Source: FEB-25 sp963726315 | Lineage (GTDB): Bacteria > Chloroflexota > Anaerolineae > Anaerolineales > UBA4823 | Direction of reading: 5' to 3' | NCBI GenBank assembly: GCA_963726315.1 | Contig: CAVSBZ010000005.1 | Span: forward strand, 1,302,001 to 1,366,000 | Length of the DNA stretch: 64,000 nt | In this document: piece by piece, positions 53,045 through 61,630 of the stretch | Position numbering within the stretch: position 1 is the first letter of the stretch | How the letters are laid out: every line of letters starts with the position of its first letter | The notes under the pieces: model-generated | Told to the model about the DNA's origin: nothing | Seen by the model: the letters and a program-made list of their open reading frames with translations, nothing else | The model's database searches: none | Position numbers and translations under genes: made by a program

Positions 53045-53531
53045 GTTTCATCTAGCTCGCACCTGGTTGATAATAATTTCCACTGTGCCCAGGCAGTTCT
53101 CGTCTATCTCGGTTATACTCCTGAACAAAATCAGGAGCTCTTCGATGCCACCTCCGCCTTCATGGGAGGAACATTATTCATGGGACATACCTGTAGCGCC
53201 TTCACCGCTGGAGTCATGGCTATTGGCTTGCGTACTGGAGAAATCGAAGATAGCCCCCCTGCGGGTCATCCGCCTGCTTGCCATCATGACCGTTGATGGC
53301 AACGCCTTCGATGAAAAGATCAATAAATTCAACCGTAGCATGAACCGTGGATACAAGCTATCGAAATGGTTTTCCAAAGAATTCGGCAGCACTCAATGTC
53401 AGGCGATCACCCATTGTGATTTTTCTGATCTGTCGGGAGTCAATAACTACATCCAAGGGAACTGCATCACTAGCTGCAAGCAAATCGCTGAGCAGGTCGC
53501 CGCCAAGGTTCAGACTACGTTTTCTAATTAA
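53045..53531 (+). pseudogene. C_GCAxxG_C_C-type redox protein, decayed
   Basis: The first frame (53045-53282) reads LVDNNFHCAQAVLVYLGYTP, then FMGGTLFMGHTCSAFTAGVMAIGL, the layout of the C_GCAxxG_C_C family (here the GCAxxG loop is GHTCSAF). One extra C in the run 53254-53259 shifts the frame; the other frame continues RVIRLLAIMTVDGNAFDEK to KVQTTFSN at 53531 with cysteines (TQCQAITHCDF, GNCITSCKQ). No start codon precedes the first conserved residues, so the 5' end is also lost. Family members are probably metal- or redox-linked. Confidence 0.7.
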
Positions 53532-53611
53532 GAAATATGAAGCGATAAGTGAAAATTGGTTTGCTATGCTATTGATGTCTCGTGGATAATCTTCTATTAT
53601 ATAAATAAACA

Positions 53612-53815
53612 AAATTACTCGATCACTGTACAACCCTTACGATAATACTCCTCCCCTAAAAACATGGTTTATTTGTTTTCGTTGCCTAGCGAACTGTTTT
53701 TGTGAGCGTGGTGGGGGAGGCGGGAGGGGGTTTTTTCGTTATGTGTTTTTATGGCAGGAGTTACCACCAAAATATTTTTTTGTGTGAGGAAAATTTTCAA
53801 TCGCTGAGTAATTAC
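53612..53815. mobile_element. Short element with decayed IS66-type ends (copy B)
   Basis: AAATTACTC (53612-53620) and TGAGTAATTAC (53805-53815) look like inverted ends. Inside are CTCCTCCCCTAAAAACATG (from 53649) and, 55 bp on, a G-rich tract GGGGGAGGCGGGAGGGGG. The internal sequence matches copy C at 56924-57155 over most of its length. No coding frame. Confidence 0.55.
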
Positions 53816-53988
53816 GGTGGTTCCTCCAAAGGCTTTGGTTCCTCTGTGGATGCCAATGGTGCTCCTTCATTTCTCTGGGAGTTATAATATATAACGTTTC
53901 AAGCCTGAAATGTCCTCAATGGTGCAAGCCAGGGATTTGCATTTGAATCAACCTCTGATTGTTACCAGCATAGGTACGGCATAAGTAC
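53816..53988. other. Intergenic DNA without recognised features
   Basis: Together with copy B this fills the 457-bp gap before the lipoprotein gene. No gene or clear terminator was seen. Confidence 0.4.
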
Positions 53989-54708
53989 TTAATCTACTGT
54001 CATCAATTCCACGATTTGCTGAAAGTTAGCCAGGTTAGCCTCATCAATCGTGCGATAAACATCCCGCCAATTCGATCCATCACTGACCACAACATTATTC
54101 GGTTGTCCCATTATTGTCAGCAGGTTGTTTGTCTGCTCGTCGAACAGCATCACTTCCCTCCCGTAGACATGATCTGTTTGTGCCGTCTCTGGAAGGGTAA
54201 AGACGTATTCGAATCCCTTAAACCTTCCCAGGTCAACTTGCCGGACTCTGATGATCATGCTTCTCGTATCGGAAAACGACTCGCCATCTTCTAGATTTTG
54301 TAATTTCTGATAGGTGTCTTTCCAAAATGCGTTTTGATTGTCCTTCATATATTGGATGACGACATTATAGGAATTCTTGACCTGAGATGGTGTCTCTGGT
54401 GGATTTCCATACGGGTACACGGTATCTGACCCCACTTCAACCCGTAGGGTCTGTCCCGAAATATACTCATCTGGACCGAACCAATTGAAAGGATATTGAA
54501 AGCTGAGCCCAAAATTACTGTTCGAATAGGTCTTAGGAAGATCGGGCGTACTTTCCGCAGTCGGTGTAACAGCAATCGGAGTATTCGTCGCAGCCGGTAT
54601 GGGAGTTTCGGTTGTAATCACGGGTGTTGAAGTGCCACTCCCTTGTGAAGTGCAGGCAGTAACGGATAAAAAGCACATGAGTAGAAATAGCGATAAGGTT
54701 TTTTTCAT
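53989..54708 (-). CDS. Predicted lipoprotein of unknown function
   Basis: A 239-residue secreted protein. ATG 54708 is chosen because GGAGG lies just upstream. The signal peptide MKKTLSLFLLMCFLSVTAC ends in a lipobox-like SVTAC (Cys19). A Thr/Pro linker (about 27-57) precedes a PsbP-like domain: KTYSNSNFGLSFQYPFNWF and FKGFEYVFTLPE are typical of such small alpha/beta folds in bacterial lipoproteins. Role unknown. It lies inside the accessory region beside the insertion sequence but seems intact. Confidence 0.75.
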   Translation of the reverse strand: MKKTLSLFLLMCFLSVTACTSQGSGTSTPVITTETPIPAATNTPIAVTPTAESTPDLPKTYSNSNFGLSFQYPFNWFGPDEYISGQTLRVEVGSDTVYPYGNPPETPSQVKNSYNVVIQYMKDNQNAFWKDTYQKLQNLEDGESFSDTRSMIIRVRQVDLGRFKGFEYVFTLPETAQTDHVYGREVMLFDEQTNNLLTIMGQPNNVVVSDGSNWRDVYRTIDEANLANFQQIVELMTVD

Positions 54709-54983
54709 TATGTCCTCCTGATTATTGAAGACGTTCACTCGCTGGATATAGTTCCGCGCACCTATCTGAGTCCAAGGTGCCCTTCAGCTGGGCGAGTCTA
54801 AGTCCGGTTTGTTCTTCAACCGGGCAACGTGCCCTTCAGCTGATAGGGGTAAAGTCTATTTTGCGATTTTCGATTTATTTTTGCGATTTTCGCGGTCCGA
54901 TTTTCGTCACCTCGCTACCCTACGCTTTCCTTAAATCTTCTTATCCCTCTTGTAGATTAGAACATTAGTGCTATAATCAGTGT

Positions 54984-56423
54984 GTAATTACTCACCGCAA
55001 CCGGAAATCGGGAGTGAAGGCGGACCGAAAAGAGCTTGGATCGCATCAAAAGCACGAACCCCAGCCAATTCAGCTGTATCAATGACCGATGCTAACGCTG
55101 CATAAGTGTTTGTGCCCCAGTTGGAGCGAAATCCATTGGTAACCTTACGATGCACAACCGAGTGACGCAAGGCGCGCTCAGCGACGTTGTTTGTCGGCTC
55201 AACATCGTTGCGATGCAAGAACACAAACAGACAGGAGCGATATTTCAAATAGCGGCGCTGTAATCTCTGCGCTTCGGGTGGAGCTAAGTCTTGGTGCAGC
55301 AGGCGATCACAATTACGCTCAATCTGAGCTACTTGTTTATCAAATTGTGCGCTAGTCATCTGGTCACGTTGGCGATGAACTTGGATGGCATGTAGAAATA
55401 GCTTTCGCAGAGCGTGGGCCCAGGTCAAATGAGGCTGAGCATCCAAAATATGCTGCAAGGCGCGCAATTGATGGGCCATACATAACTGTCTTTGCCTGGC
55501 AGGGGCTTTCAACTGTCCCCCATAACAGTCGCTCACCCATACTTCCGCCGGTAAATCGTGCATGACACCCCGGATCACTTCCGCACTTCGGTCACGACGG
55601 ATCACATGCAAAACACTTGTCAGTGTGCAAAAAACCCATTCCCAAGCATTGGCTCCGTTGATCCGGTTGGTGGTTTCATCACAATGAACCACCTGGCTGT
55701 GGCGAACACTGTCCTGGATCTGGCCGAGCTTGCCTATTGCCCACTTTCCAGCACGTTTCATGATCTCATCGATCCCACCCTGGCTGATCTCAACCTGATG
55801 CAGGTCGAGCATTGCCTTTTGAGTGCGGACATAGCTCATGTGCTGCTCCTGGCGATAATACACCACCGTTGCTTCCAGCCGACTTCCGAATGCACGGTGC
55901 ATCTCCAACCCAGCCGGTGAACCTTCAACTTCAGATGCACCGCACTCAGGACAGGTCACGGCGTACTGCCGTACTTCAATCACCTGGGCAGGTGCTTGAG
56001 GTAACTCGGTGATCTGGTTCACATTGACCAATCGACCCGCTTCACTGCTCAGGTCGGTGTGACATTTACAACATGCCTTCGTACGCAGCTCAATGGTGTG
56101 ATCGGGCTGTGCCACATATTTACGCACATGCTTTTCATGCCCAACCGGTGGTCCATGCCGATGCCTTCGTCGTCCTGATGGTACGTTTCCTTTTTGGTCA
56201 CGCGAGGGTGGTTGGGAGGAGTTCTTTGAAGACGTGGGCGGCTTTTGGTTCTTCTCAAACTTCAGCTTCAAGGCTTCATAGTCTGCTTGAAGTTTAGTCA
56301 GTTGTTCGTATTGCGCTAATATCAGCTCGATTAATTCATCTTTCGTTAGCGTTTCGAAGTCTGTTTTACTCACACGCGCATCTTACCAGATTTCGCGAAT
56401 TTTGAGGAGGGGTGAGTAATTAC
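54984..56423 (-). mobile_element. IS66-type insertion sequence with exact 8-bp target duplication
   Basis: Ends GTAATTACTCACC (54984-54996) and GGTGAGTAATTAC (56411-56423) are perfect 13-bp inverted repeats. ATCAGTGT directly repeats on both outer sides (54976-54983 and 56424-56431), an 8-bp duplication as known for IS66. The 1,440-bp element holds only the transposase; the tnpA and tnpB helpers of classical IS66 are missing, as in the single-gene branch of the family. Confidence 0.92.
54988..56373 (-). CDS. IS66 family transposase
   Basis: A 461-residue DDE transposase. The N-terminus is a coiled coil (about 10-45) followed by PPTSSKNSSQPPS, the typical IS66 linker, and a basic stretch. A zinc-binding part has CCKCH and CPEC. 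The DDE core reads VVHCDETTNRINGANAWEW (first Asp), WVSDCYGG (second) and NDVEPTNNVAERALR (Glu). The frame is full length and uninterrupted and the ends are intact, so the element may be active. Confidence 0.95.
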   Translation of the reverse strand: MSKTDFETLTKDELIELILAQYEQLTKLQADYEALKLKFEKNQKPPTSSKNSSQPPSRDQKGNVPSGRRRHRHGPPVGHEKHVRKYVAQPDHTIELRTKACCKCHTDLSSEAGRLVNVNQITELPQAPAQVIEVRQYAVTCPECGASEVEGSPAGLEMHRAFGSRLEATVVYYRQEQHMSYVRTQKAMLDLHQVEISQGGIDEIMKRAGKWAIGKLGQIQDSVRHSQVVHCDETTNRINGANAWEWVFCTLTSVLHVIRRDRSAEVIRGVMHDLPAEVWVSDCYGGQLKAPARQRQLCMAHQLRALQHILDAQPHLTWAHALRKLFLHAIQVHRQRDQMTSAQFDKQVAQIERNCDRLLHQDLAPPEAQRLQRRYLKYRSCLFVFLHRNDVEPTNNVAERALRHSVVHRKVTNGFRSNWGTNTYAALASVIDTAELAGVRAFDAIQALFGPPSLPISGCGE

Positions 56424-56580
56424 ATCAGTGTACTTCTGTACAGATCAGTGCTCTTCTGTACCGATCGTTTATTATCGGTATGGTTTTCATCTGTATAGAC
56501 TGCCTACAAAAGTTGATATGGTGGTTTTTTCCATGTCAACAAAGGCAGTCGTATACCGGTTGTTCTTTACCGGTAAGTGT
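56424..56580. repeat. Structured unit U, copy 1
   Basis: Follows the right end of the IS. It begins with a doubled phrase (ATCAGTGTACTTCTGTAC, ATCAGTGCTCTTCTGTAC) and then has hairpins in series: ACCGAT/ATCGGT, CTGCCT/AGGCAG enclosing GTTGATATGG/CCATGTCAAC, and ACCGG/CCGGT. No gene. Copy 2 at 56770-56923 is about 85-90% alike by eye. Confidence 0.75.
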
Positions 56581-56769
56581 GTAACTACTCACCCATGTTG
56601 TCATTGCGGAATCCCCGCTGGTTTTTGGGGGATAAGGACGCTCTCAGAATTTACGATTACTTGTACACTCCGAAGTCCTCAGAACCCGTCCCCGCAGCTT
56701 TTTGGGGAGCAATCTGCTCTGTGTTCGATCCATAATCAAATGTGGTTTTTGCTCCTGGTGAGTAATTAC
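56581..56769. mobile_element. Short non-autonomous element with IS66-type ends
   Basis: GTAACTACTCACC (56581-56593) and GGTGAGTAATTAC (56757-56769) are inverted ends with one mismatch. Inside is GTCATTGCGGAATCC, also found in the element at 37034-37405. 189 bp, no coding capacity. The sequence to its right begins ATCAGTGT, the same as that right of the IS. Confidence 0.75.
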
Positions 56770-56923
56770 ATCAGTGTGCTTCTGTACAGATCAGTGCTCT
56801 TCTGTACCGATCGTTTTTTATCGGTATTTTTTTATCTGCATAGACTGCCTACAAAAGTTGATATGGTGGTTTTCCATATCAACAAAGGCAGACGTATACC
56901 GGTTGGTATTTACTGGTAGTACC
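56770..56923. repeat. Structured unit U, copy 2
   Basis: Second copy of the unit at 56424-56580, with the same doubled start and the same hairpins (for example GTTGATATGG/CCATATCAAC). Differences include pairs that keep the stems, such as the loop of the central hairpin. It again directly follows an IS66-type right end. Confidence 0.75.
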
Positions 56924-57155
56924 GTAGCTACTCACTCATCTTGTGAATGTTTACGTTAATCCGACCATCGCACAATCTATACTTCAAAACTACTCCCCTA
57001 AAAACATGCTTTTTGTTTTCGTTGCTTGGCGCCTGTTTTTGTGTGCGTGGTGGGGAAGGCAGGAGGGGGTATTCTTACTATAAGTGTTTGTACAACATCA
57101 ATTACGCCCCACATTTTGTCTGTGTAGAGGTTAATTTTCAATCAGTGACTAATTT
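56924..57155. mobile_element. Short element with decayed IS66-type ends (copy C)
   Basis: GTAGCTACTCAC (56924-56935) and GTGACTAATTTC (57144-57155) are degenerate inverted ends. The body resembles copy B: ACTCCCCTAAAAACATG at about 56993, a tract GGCAGGAGGGGGT and the tail TTAATTTTCAATCA. Confidence 0.6.
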
Positions 57156-57543
57156 CATCCATCTACCAACAGCTCTCGGCTCCTCAAATGTTCTCAATCA
57201 ATATTTCTCTGCATTGCAGGCTGAATTGAATCGATTTATTTTTTTTCCAATTCAAATATTCTCAGGCTTGAATCCGTGATGCTTAACCCTTCATTCCATT
57301 TGGATGGTTCTCACACCTTCATTCCCCTTATTCAACCCGAAACCCTTGCCCCATCTGATTTGAATTTATTCGAATTTTGCTTTTTTTATTAAGAATGTCT
57401 CCCTGCTACGCAGCAATAATGTCGCAAGTCAACCAATGTTCTGCATCAATTTTCACATGGAGTCAAATTTTTCTCTTGAATCTTAATCAGTTGCTCAGGC
57501 TACTTCCCTCAGAATTTCGCCTCACCTTGGGGAGCTTCCATGA
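57156..57543. other. Intergenic DNA without recognised features
   Basis: The rest of the 1.1-kb gap between the transposase and the PHP gene. AT-rich, with short open frames that show no family features or ribosome sites. It probably marks the end of the accessory region. Confidence 0.4.
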
Positions 57544-58236
57544 TTATCTGGCTTTTGCTGCTTCGAGCTTTTGTTTACGCCAGCGCGCATATCTCGAGTA
57601 AAAGTGCACCCACGGACCGGATAAGCGGGCATGCGGTTCAGCCCTCATAAGCGCTGATTTAAGACTGGCGGCATTATGGAAATCGGGCAATGTCAATGTA
57701 GACATGCCCACTTCACGTAAGCTGTGAGCATCTGAACCGACCGTGCCTGAAAGGTGATATTTGAGTGAAAAGCTGAACGCCAGTGAATTACTTTTAGCAG
57801 AAAAACAGCGTGAATTGAAGATCTCAATTGCATCGATGTCTGGCACAATTTTGATCAAGTCGTCGATCTTCCAACATCCTGCACGAACGGTGTCGAATGG
57901 ATGTGACACTGAGATAAATGCACCTTGTGAGCGTAAGCTGGCAATAGCTTCAGCTGCCGGTAAACCGCCTGGCACCAGCTCCTGGACGAAAAACGCCAGC
58001 AGCTCCCCTTGCCGGGTCATGATCTCCTCCCCGACGATGAAGCGGGATGGGTCCAGTTCACGAGCTAAAAAAGCTCCCACCACGGCATTATGGTCGGTGA
58101 CTGCCAGGCGATCGACGCCCTTCTTCAGGCAGGTGGTAAGTAAATCTTGAATTTTGACCAGGGAATCCTTGGAGTAATAGGTATGGCAGTGGAATTCGGC
58201 TTTCACCAATTTAGGAGAGTGTCCCGCGCAATTCAA
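57544..58236 (-). CDS. PHP domain metal-dependent phosphoesterase
   Basis: A 230-residue PHP protein. The metal residues are in EFHCHTYYSKDS (14-25), LAVTDHNAV (44-52), the E in VGEEI, SHPFD and the final GSDAH. This is the stand-alone form; relatives hydrolyse nucleoside or sugar phosphates such as 3',5'-bisphosphates. The start is TTG 58236 (AAGGG upstream), with TTG 58209 as an alternative. It is 9 bp after the DUF362 gene and shares its transcript. Confidence 0.87.
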   Translation of the reverse strand: MNCAGHSPKLVKAEFHCHTYYSKDSLVKIQDLLTTCLKKGVDRLAVTDHNAVVGAFLARELDPSRFIVGEEIMTRQGELLAFFVQELVPGGLPAAEAIASLRSQGAFISVSHPFDTVRAGCWKIDDLIKIVPDIDAIEIFNSRCFSAKSNSLAFSFSLKYHLSGTVGSDAHSLREVGMSTLTLPDFHNAASLKSALMRAEPHARLSGPWVHFYSRYARWRKQKLEAAKAR

Positions 58237-58245
58237 AGCTTTGCA

Positions 58246-59475
58246 CTACCCTTTTTTAGCTCGGTTTCTGTGGCTCAAGAAATAAAAAAACGCTCCAACC
58301 AGGGCTGCCACAGCGATGCCAATACCAGCCCCTGCCTGGATGACGGTTTTCGGCTCCATCCCAGGCATCACCACCTGCCCGTCGCCGTAAGATTGGAACA
58401 TTTTTCCCCATTTGGTCTGCAAAGCTGCTAAGACACGCTTTCGACCAACAAAGGGATACCAATATACATTATGGTAGAAATTACTGGCGAAGTATGCCCA
58501 TGGCACCAACGGGCTACGTAAAAGTGGTTTTTCGAAGCTGTGCAGCCAGCCATGATAGATCATCTTTTGACCGCGACTGGCGAAAGTGTCTTCCTGGATG
58601 TATCCCCAGCTACTGGAAGCCAGCTCGGGCTCGCCAAGGATCTCGATTTGAGCTGGGTCACCAATCCCCATGCCTTTTTCGTGAGCAAGCCGGATGAAAG
58701 GAATGCTCAGTGGATCAAAACCCTGCAGCTTTGCGCTGGTCGCATCGATCGCCACCTGGTCAGCAGACGCTAAAAGAATGTCAGTTTCATGCCAACGCAT
58801 GGCACGCGGACCAGGTCCATCGCCGGAGAAGGTGCCATCCATCACGGCAAAAATTCCTGGGTGGATATCCTGCTGGATCTGCAGCAGGTCAACCAATGTC
58901 TCGTGGATCAAACCGTGCGTCCAGTGGCGGTTTCGACCCAAAAGACCACCGAAGGCATTCTTCATCGCACCGGTAATGGTTGTGAAAACATGGGTCTTCA
59001 CAGTCGGCAAGTGGATGATGTTCATTCCGATCATCGGCTCGGGGATGAACAGTCCTTCGGGGAAGATTTTATCCAGCACCAGGAACGGAGATTTGGGATA
59101 ATACTCAACCCACTTTACCGCAGGGTCAAATGTATAGATACAGGGCACATTATATTTATCGGTAATTAGTTTATGCTTATTGTTAACCTCGGCATCCGAT
59201 GTGTCCACCACTACGGTGTCATTGTGTACACCCACCAGGTCGTCGTATCCGGCATTGAATAGAGTTCGGAGCACCCCTTCAATTTGCCATGGGGTTGACG
59301 AACACGCAGGGTACCAAGTTTGCCAGGAGATATTGATCTTCAACCCTGTCCGGTACTGCCTCGGGAGTGCCTGTTCAAACCCTGCCAATTTCATCAACCG
59401 TTCGATGTCGTCCAGCACAGAAGCGGGCGTGGTTTTAATCAGAGCTACTTTGCCTTTACCAGGAAAATCGGTCAT
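58246..59475 (-). CDS. DUF362 domain protein with C-terminal membrane helix
   Basis: A 409-residue protein. It follows the DUF362 pattern: KVALIKTTPASV, LKINISWQTWYPACSSTPW, IIHLPTVKTHVFTTITGAMKNAFGGLLG and AVMDGTFSGDGPGPR. The ferredoxin domain often fused to DUF362 is absent. Residues about 376-400 form a Gly/Ala-rich membrane helix followed by a basic tail, so it is membrane-bound. Function unknown. GGAGG precedes the ATG. Confidence 0.88.
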   Translation of the reverse strand: MTDFPGKGKVALIKTTPASVLDDIERLMKLAGFEQALPRQYRTGLKINISWQTWYPACSSTPWQIEGVLRTLFNAGYDDLVGVHNDTVVVDTSDAEVNNKHKLITDKYNVPCIYTFDPAVKWVEYYPKSPFLVLDKIFPEGLFIPEPMIGMNIIHLPTVKTHVFTTITGAMKNAFGGLLGRNRHWTHGLIHETLVDLLQIQQDIHPGIFAVMDGTFSGDGPGPRAMRWHETDILLASADQVAIDATSAKLQGFDPLSIPFIRLAHEKGMGIGDPAQIEILGEPELASSSWGYIQEDTFASRGQKMIYHGWLHSFEKPLLRSPLVPWAYFASNFYHNVYWYPFVGRKRVLAALQTKWGKMFQSYGDGQVVMPGMEPKTVIQAGAGIGIAVAALVGAFFYFLSHRNRAKKG

Positions 59476-59705
59476 TCAATGCCTCCTTAGGCCTTCGCCG
59501 GTTAATTCTATCAATGAATTCTTGTCCTGAGTTAATAAATCGCATAGATTGTGTACTCATAAAGAGAATCTATTTTGGTAAGAATCTTGTGTATTTTTAT
59601 AATGCGAAAGATGCATAAAGCATTCCAGGATAAAATCGAATTCTAACCTATACTGAATATGGAAATTTCCGGTAAAATAGCCTTGCTCACAATTGAGGGA
59701 GGTCC

Positions 59706-60656
59706 ATGTTAATCGACTCGAATGTCGCCTCTGATTTGCCCGTCCTGGTAATCGGCGCTGCTGGTTGGGATATGGTGGGTAGTGTAACCTCTGACTTGAT
59801 GCTTCACACCTCCAACCCGGCCGAAATTCGGTTATCCTTCGGAGGTGCCGCACGTAATGTGGCTGAGAATTTGCTCCGTTTAGGCACGCCTGTAACGTTG
59901 CTCACCGTGGTCGGCAACGATGAGACTGGAGAACGGCTCATCCGGGATATTGAAAGCGTGGGAGCAAACGTCGACGCAGTGTTGCATTCATCGCAGTACC
60001 CCACCGGGTCTTACCTGGCAGTGGTTAACCGGGAGGGCAAGCTGGAGTATGGTCTGCACGATATGCGGACATTGGCAGAACTTTCTCCAAAATATATCCA
60101 TTCCCAGGAACTTTTATTTGAAGAAGCCTCACTGGTATTCATTGACGCTAATTTATCCAAAGAAACACTGAGAACAATCATGAGCATCGCCAAAAGGTTG
60201 CAGCTACCTGTGTGTGCAGATCCTATCTCGGAGCTGTTGGCAAAAAAACTGATACCCTATCTGCCGCGTTTGCACTTAGTGGTGCCGAATAGTAGTGAAG
60301 CCTCAATATTATGCAGCCGTAAAACTGGACCCTCCACGCGCCGGGGAGCGATTGAGGCTGCTAAAAGGTTGGTCAGCCAGGGTGTTGATATCGCCATCAT
60401 CACAATGGCAGAACAGGGAGTTTGCTACGCCACCTCCGAAACCAGCGGGTATGTACCACCGGTGGGCAGTGAGGTGGTCGACCCAACCGGTGCTGGTGAC
60501 GCCCTCACGGCAGCTGTGTTATTCGGCTTGATCAACCAGATGCCCATCGACGATGCAGTAAAGCTGGGTGTGGCAGCCGAGTCTTTGACTTTGGCATATC
60601 GAGGCGCAGTCTTGCCTGACCTCTCACTGGAAAAATTATATGACCAGCTCCTCTAG
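59706..60656 (+). CDS. psuK: PfkB family kinase, probably pseudouridine kinase
   Basis: A 316-residue ribokinase-like enzyme. It has GGAARNVAENLLRLG (about 41-55) and the ATP/anion-hole motif DPTGAGDALTAAV (about 259-271), with Asp as base. The family covers many sugar and nucleoside kinases; pseudouridine is proposed because the next gene, overlapping by 17 bp, is pseudouridine-5'-phosphate glycosidase, the next step of that pathway. GGGAGG precedes the ATG. Confidence 0.87.
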   Translation: MLIDSNVASDLPVLVIGAAGWDMVGSVTSDLMLHTSNPAEIRLSFGGAARNVAENLLRLGTPVTLLTVVGNDETGERLIRDIESVGANVDAVLHSSQYPTGSYLAVVNREGKLEYGLHDMRTLAELSPKYIHSQELLFEEASLVFIDANLSKETLRTIMSIAKRLQLPVCADPISELLAKKLIPYLPRLHLVVPNSSEASILCSRKTGPSTRRGAIEAAKRLVSQGVDIAIITMAEQGVCYATSETSGYVPPVGSEVVDPTGAGDALTAAVLFGLINQMPIDDAVKLGVAAESLTLAYRGAVLPDLSLEKLYDQLL

Positions 60657-61548
60657 ACAGCATTTATCAATTCAACCCGAGGTTGCCCAGGCGCTTGCAG
60701 AAGGGAAGCCGGTCGTTGCGCTTGAATCTACCGTGATCACCCACGGATTACCCTTCCCTGAGAATTGGAATTTGGCGAAAAGCCTGCAGGCGGAAATTAG
60801 AGCCCGTGGATGTATCCCAGCAACGATTGCGGTTTTGGATGGCGTTATTTGCGTGGGTATTAATGAAGACCAGCTGGATCGGTTATCGCAGCCGGGAGAG
60901 TTGCTTAAGATCAGCAGCCGCGACATCGCGCCTGCTGTTAACCTACGCAGGAGTGGTGGTACAACTGTGGCAGGCACATTGGTGATTGCCGCCGCAGTTG
61001 GGATCAGGGTGTTTTCCACCGGTGGAATAGGAGGGGTGCACCGGCAAGCCCCCTTCGATGTTTCAGCCGACCTGGTCCAGCTCGCTCGCAACCCCGTAGT
61101 GGTGGTATGTGCGGGTGCCAAGGCTATATTAGATATCCCGGCAACCCTTGAAGTCTTGGAAACGTATGGCGTGCCGGTGATCGGGTATGGGACAGATGAT
61201 TTTCCGGCATTCTATTCGACCAGCAGTGGGAGACAGGTCAGCGCAAGGGTCGACTCTGCGGAAGAGGCGGCTCGTCTTGCTCGAACGCATTGGCAGCTTG
61301 GATTCTCCACTGCAGTCCTGGTGGCAGTGCCTCCACCTGCAGATGCTGCCTTGGATCAAGCCGTGGTTGAAAAAGCAATCGACATGGCATTGGACGAAGC
61401 CCACCGGAAGGATATCCATGGTCAAGCCACGACACCTTTCTTGCTGAGCAGGGTCAGTGAGCTGACTGGGGGAACCTCGTTGCGAACGAACTTAAGTTTA
61501 TTGCATAACAATGCACGTGTAGCTTCTGAAATAGCTCTTCACATATAG
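60640..61548 (+). CDS. psuG: Pseudouridine-5'-phosphate glycosidase
   Basis: A 302-residue enzyme that splits the C-C bond of pseudouridine 5'-phosphate to uracil and ribose 5-phosphate. It has VALESTVITHGLPFPEN (27-43), the Lys in LLKISSRDI, FSTGGIGGVHR, VCAGAKAILD and the end HGQATTPFLL with TGGTSLRTN. Length is typical. It overlaps the kinase gene, so the two are made together. Released uracil can be used by upp. Confidence 0.95.
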   Translation: MTSSSRQHLSIQPEVAQALAEGKPVVALESTVITHGLPFPENWNLAKSLQAEIRARGCIPATIAVLDGVICVGINEDQLDRLSQPGELLKISSRDIAPAVNLRRSGGTTVAGTLVIAAAVGIRVFSTGGIGGVHRQAPFDVSADLVQLARNPVVVVCAGAKAILDIPATLEVLETYGVPVIGYGTDDFPAFYSTSSGRQVSARVDSAEEAARLARTHWQLGFSTAVLVAVPPPADAALDQAVVEKAIDMALDEAHRKDIHGQATTPFLLSRVSELTGGTSLRTNLSLLHNNARVASEIALHI

Positions 61549-61630
61549 CTAAATACAACCTGAAATATCAAAAGAGATCGATGTAAGGAAACGGTGATCC
61601 GACTAATGGAATACCTAATGTTTAATTTGC

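Noticed and set aside
53067..53531. A novel 154-residue protein starting at 53067
   Set aside because: The first 60 residues lie in the wrong frame of a C_GCAxxG-type gene; only the part after the frameshift is real family sequence.
54777..54843. Direct repeat GTGCCCTTCAGCTG upstream of the lipoprotein gene
   Set aside because: Two copies 53 bp apart could be operator sites, but there is no regulator or second locus to support it.
56428..56959. Two similar small proteins encoded downstream of the IS
   Set aside because: They are frames across the duplicated hairpin unit and the short element; the similarity is that of the DNA repeat and substitutions follow stems, not codons.
57377..57601. 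A small gene before the PHP gene
   Set aside because: It lacks a ribosome site and family features and overlaps the end of the PHP gene on the other strand.
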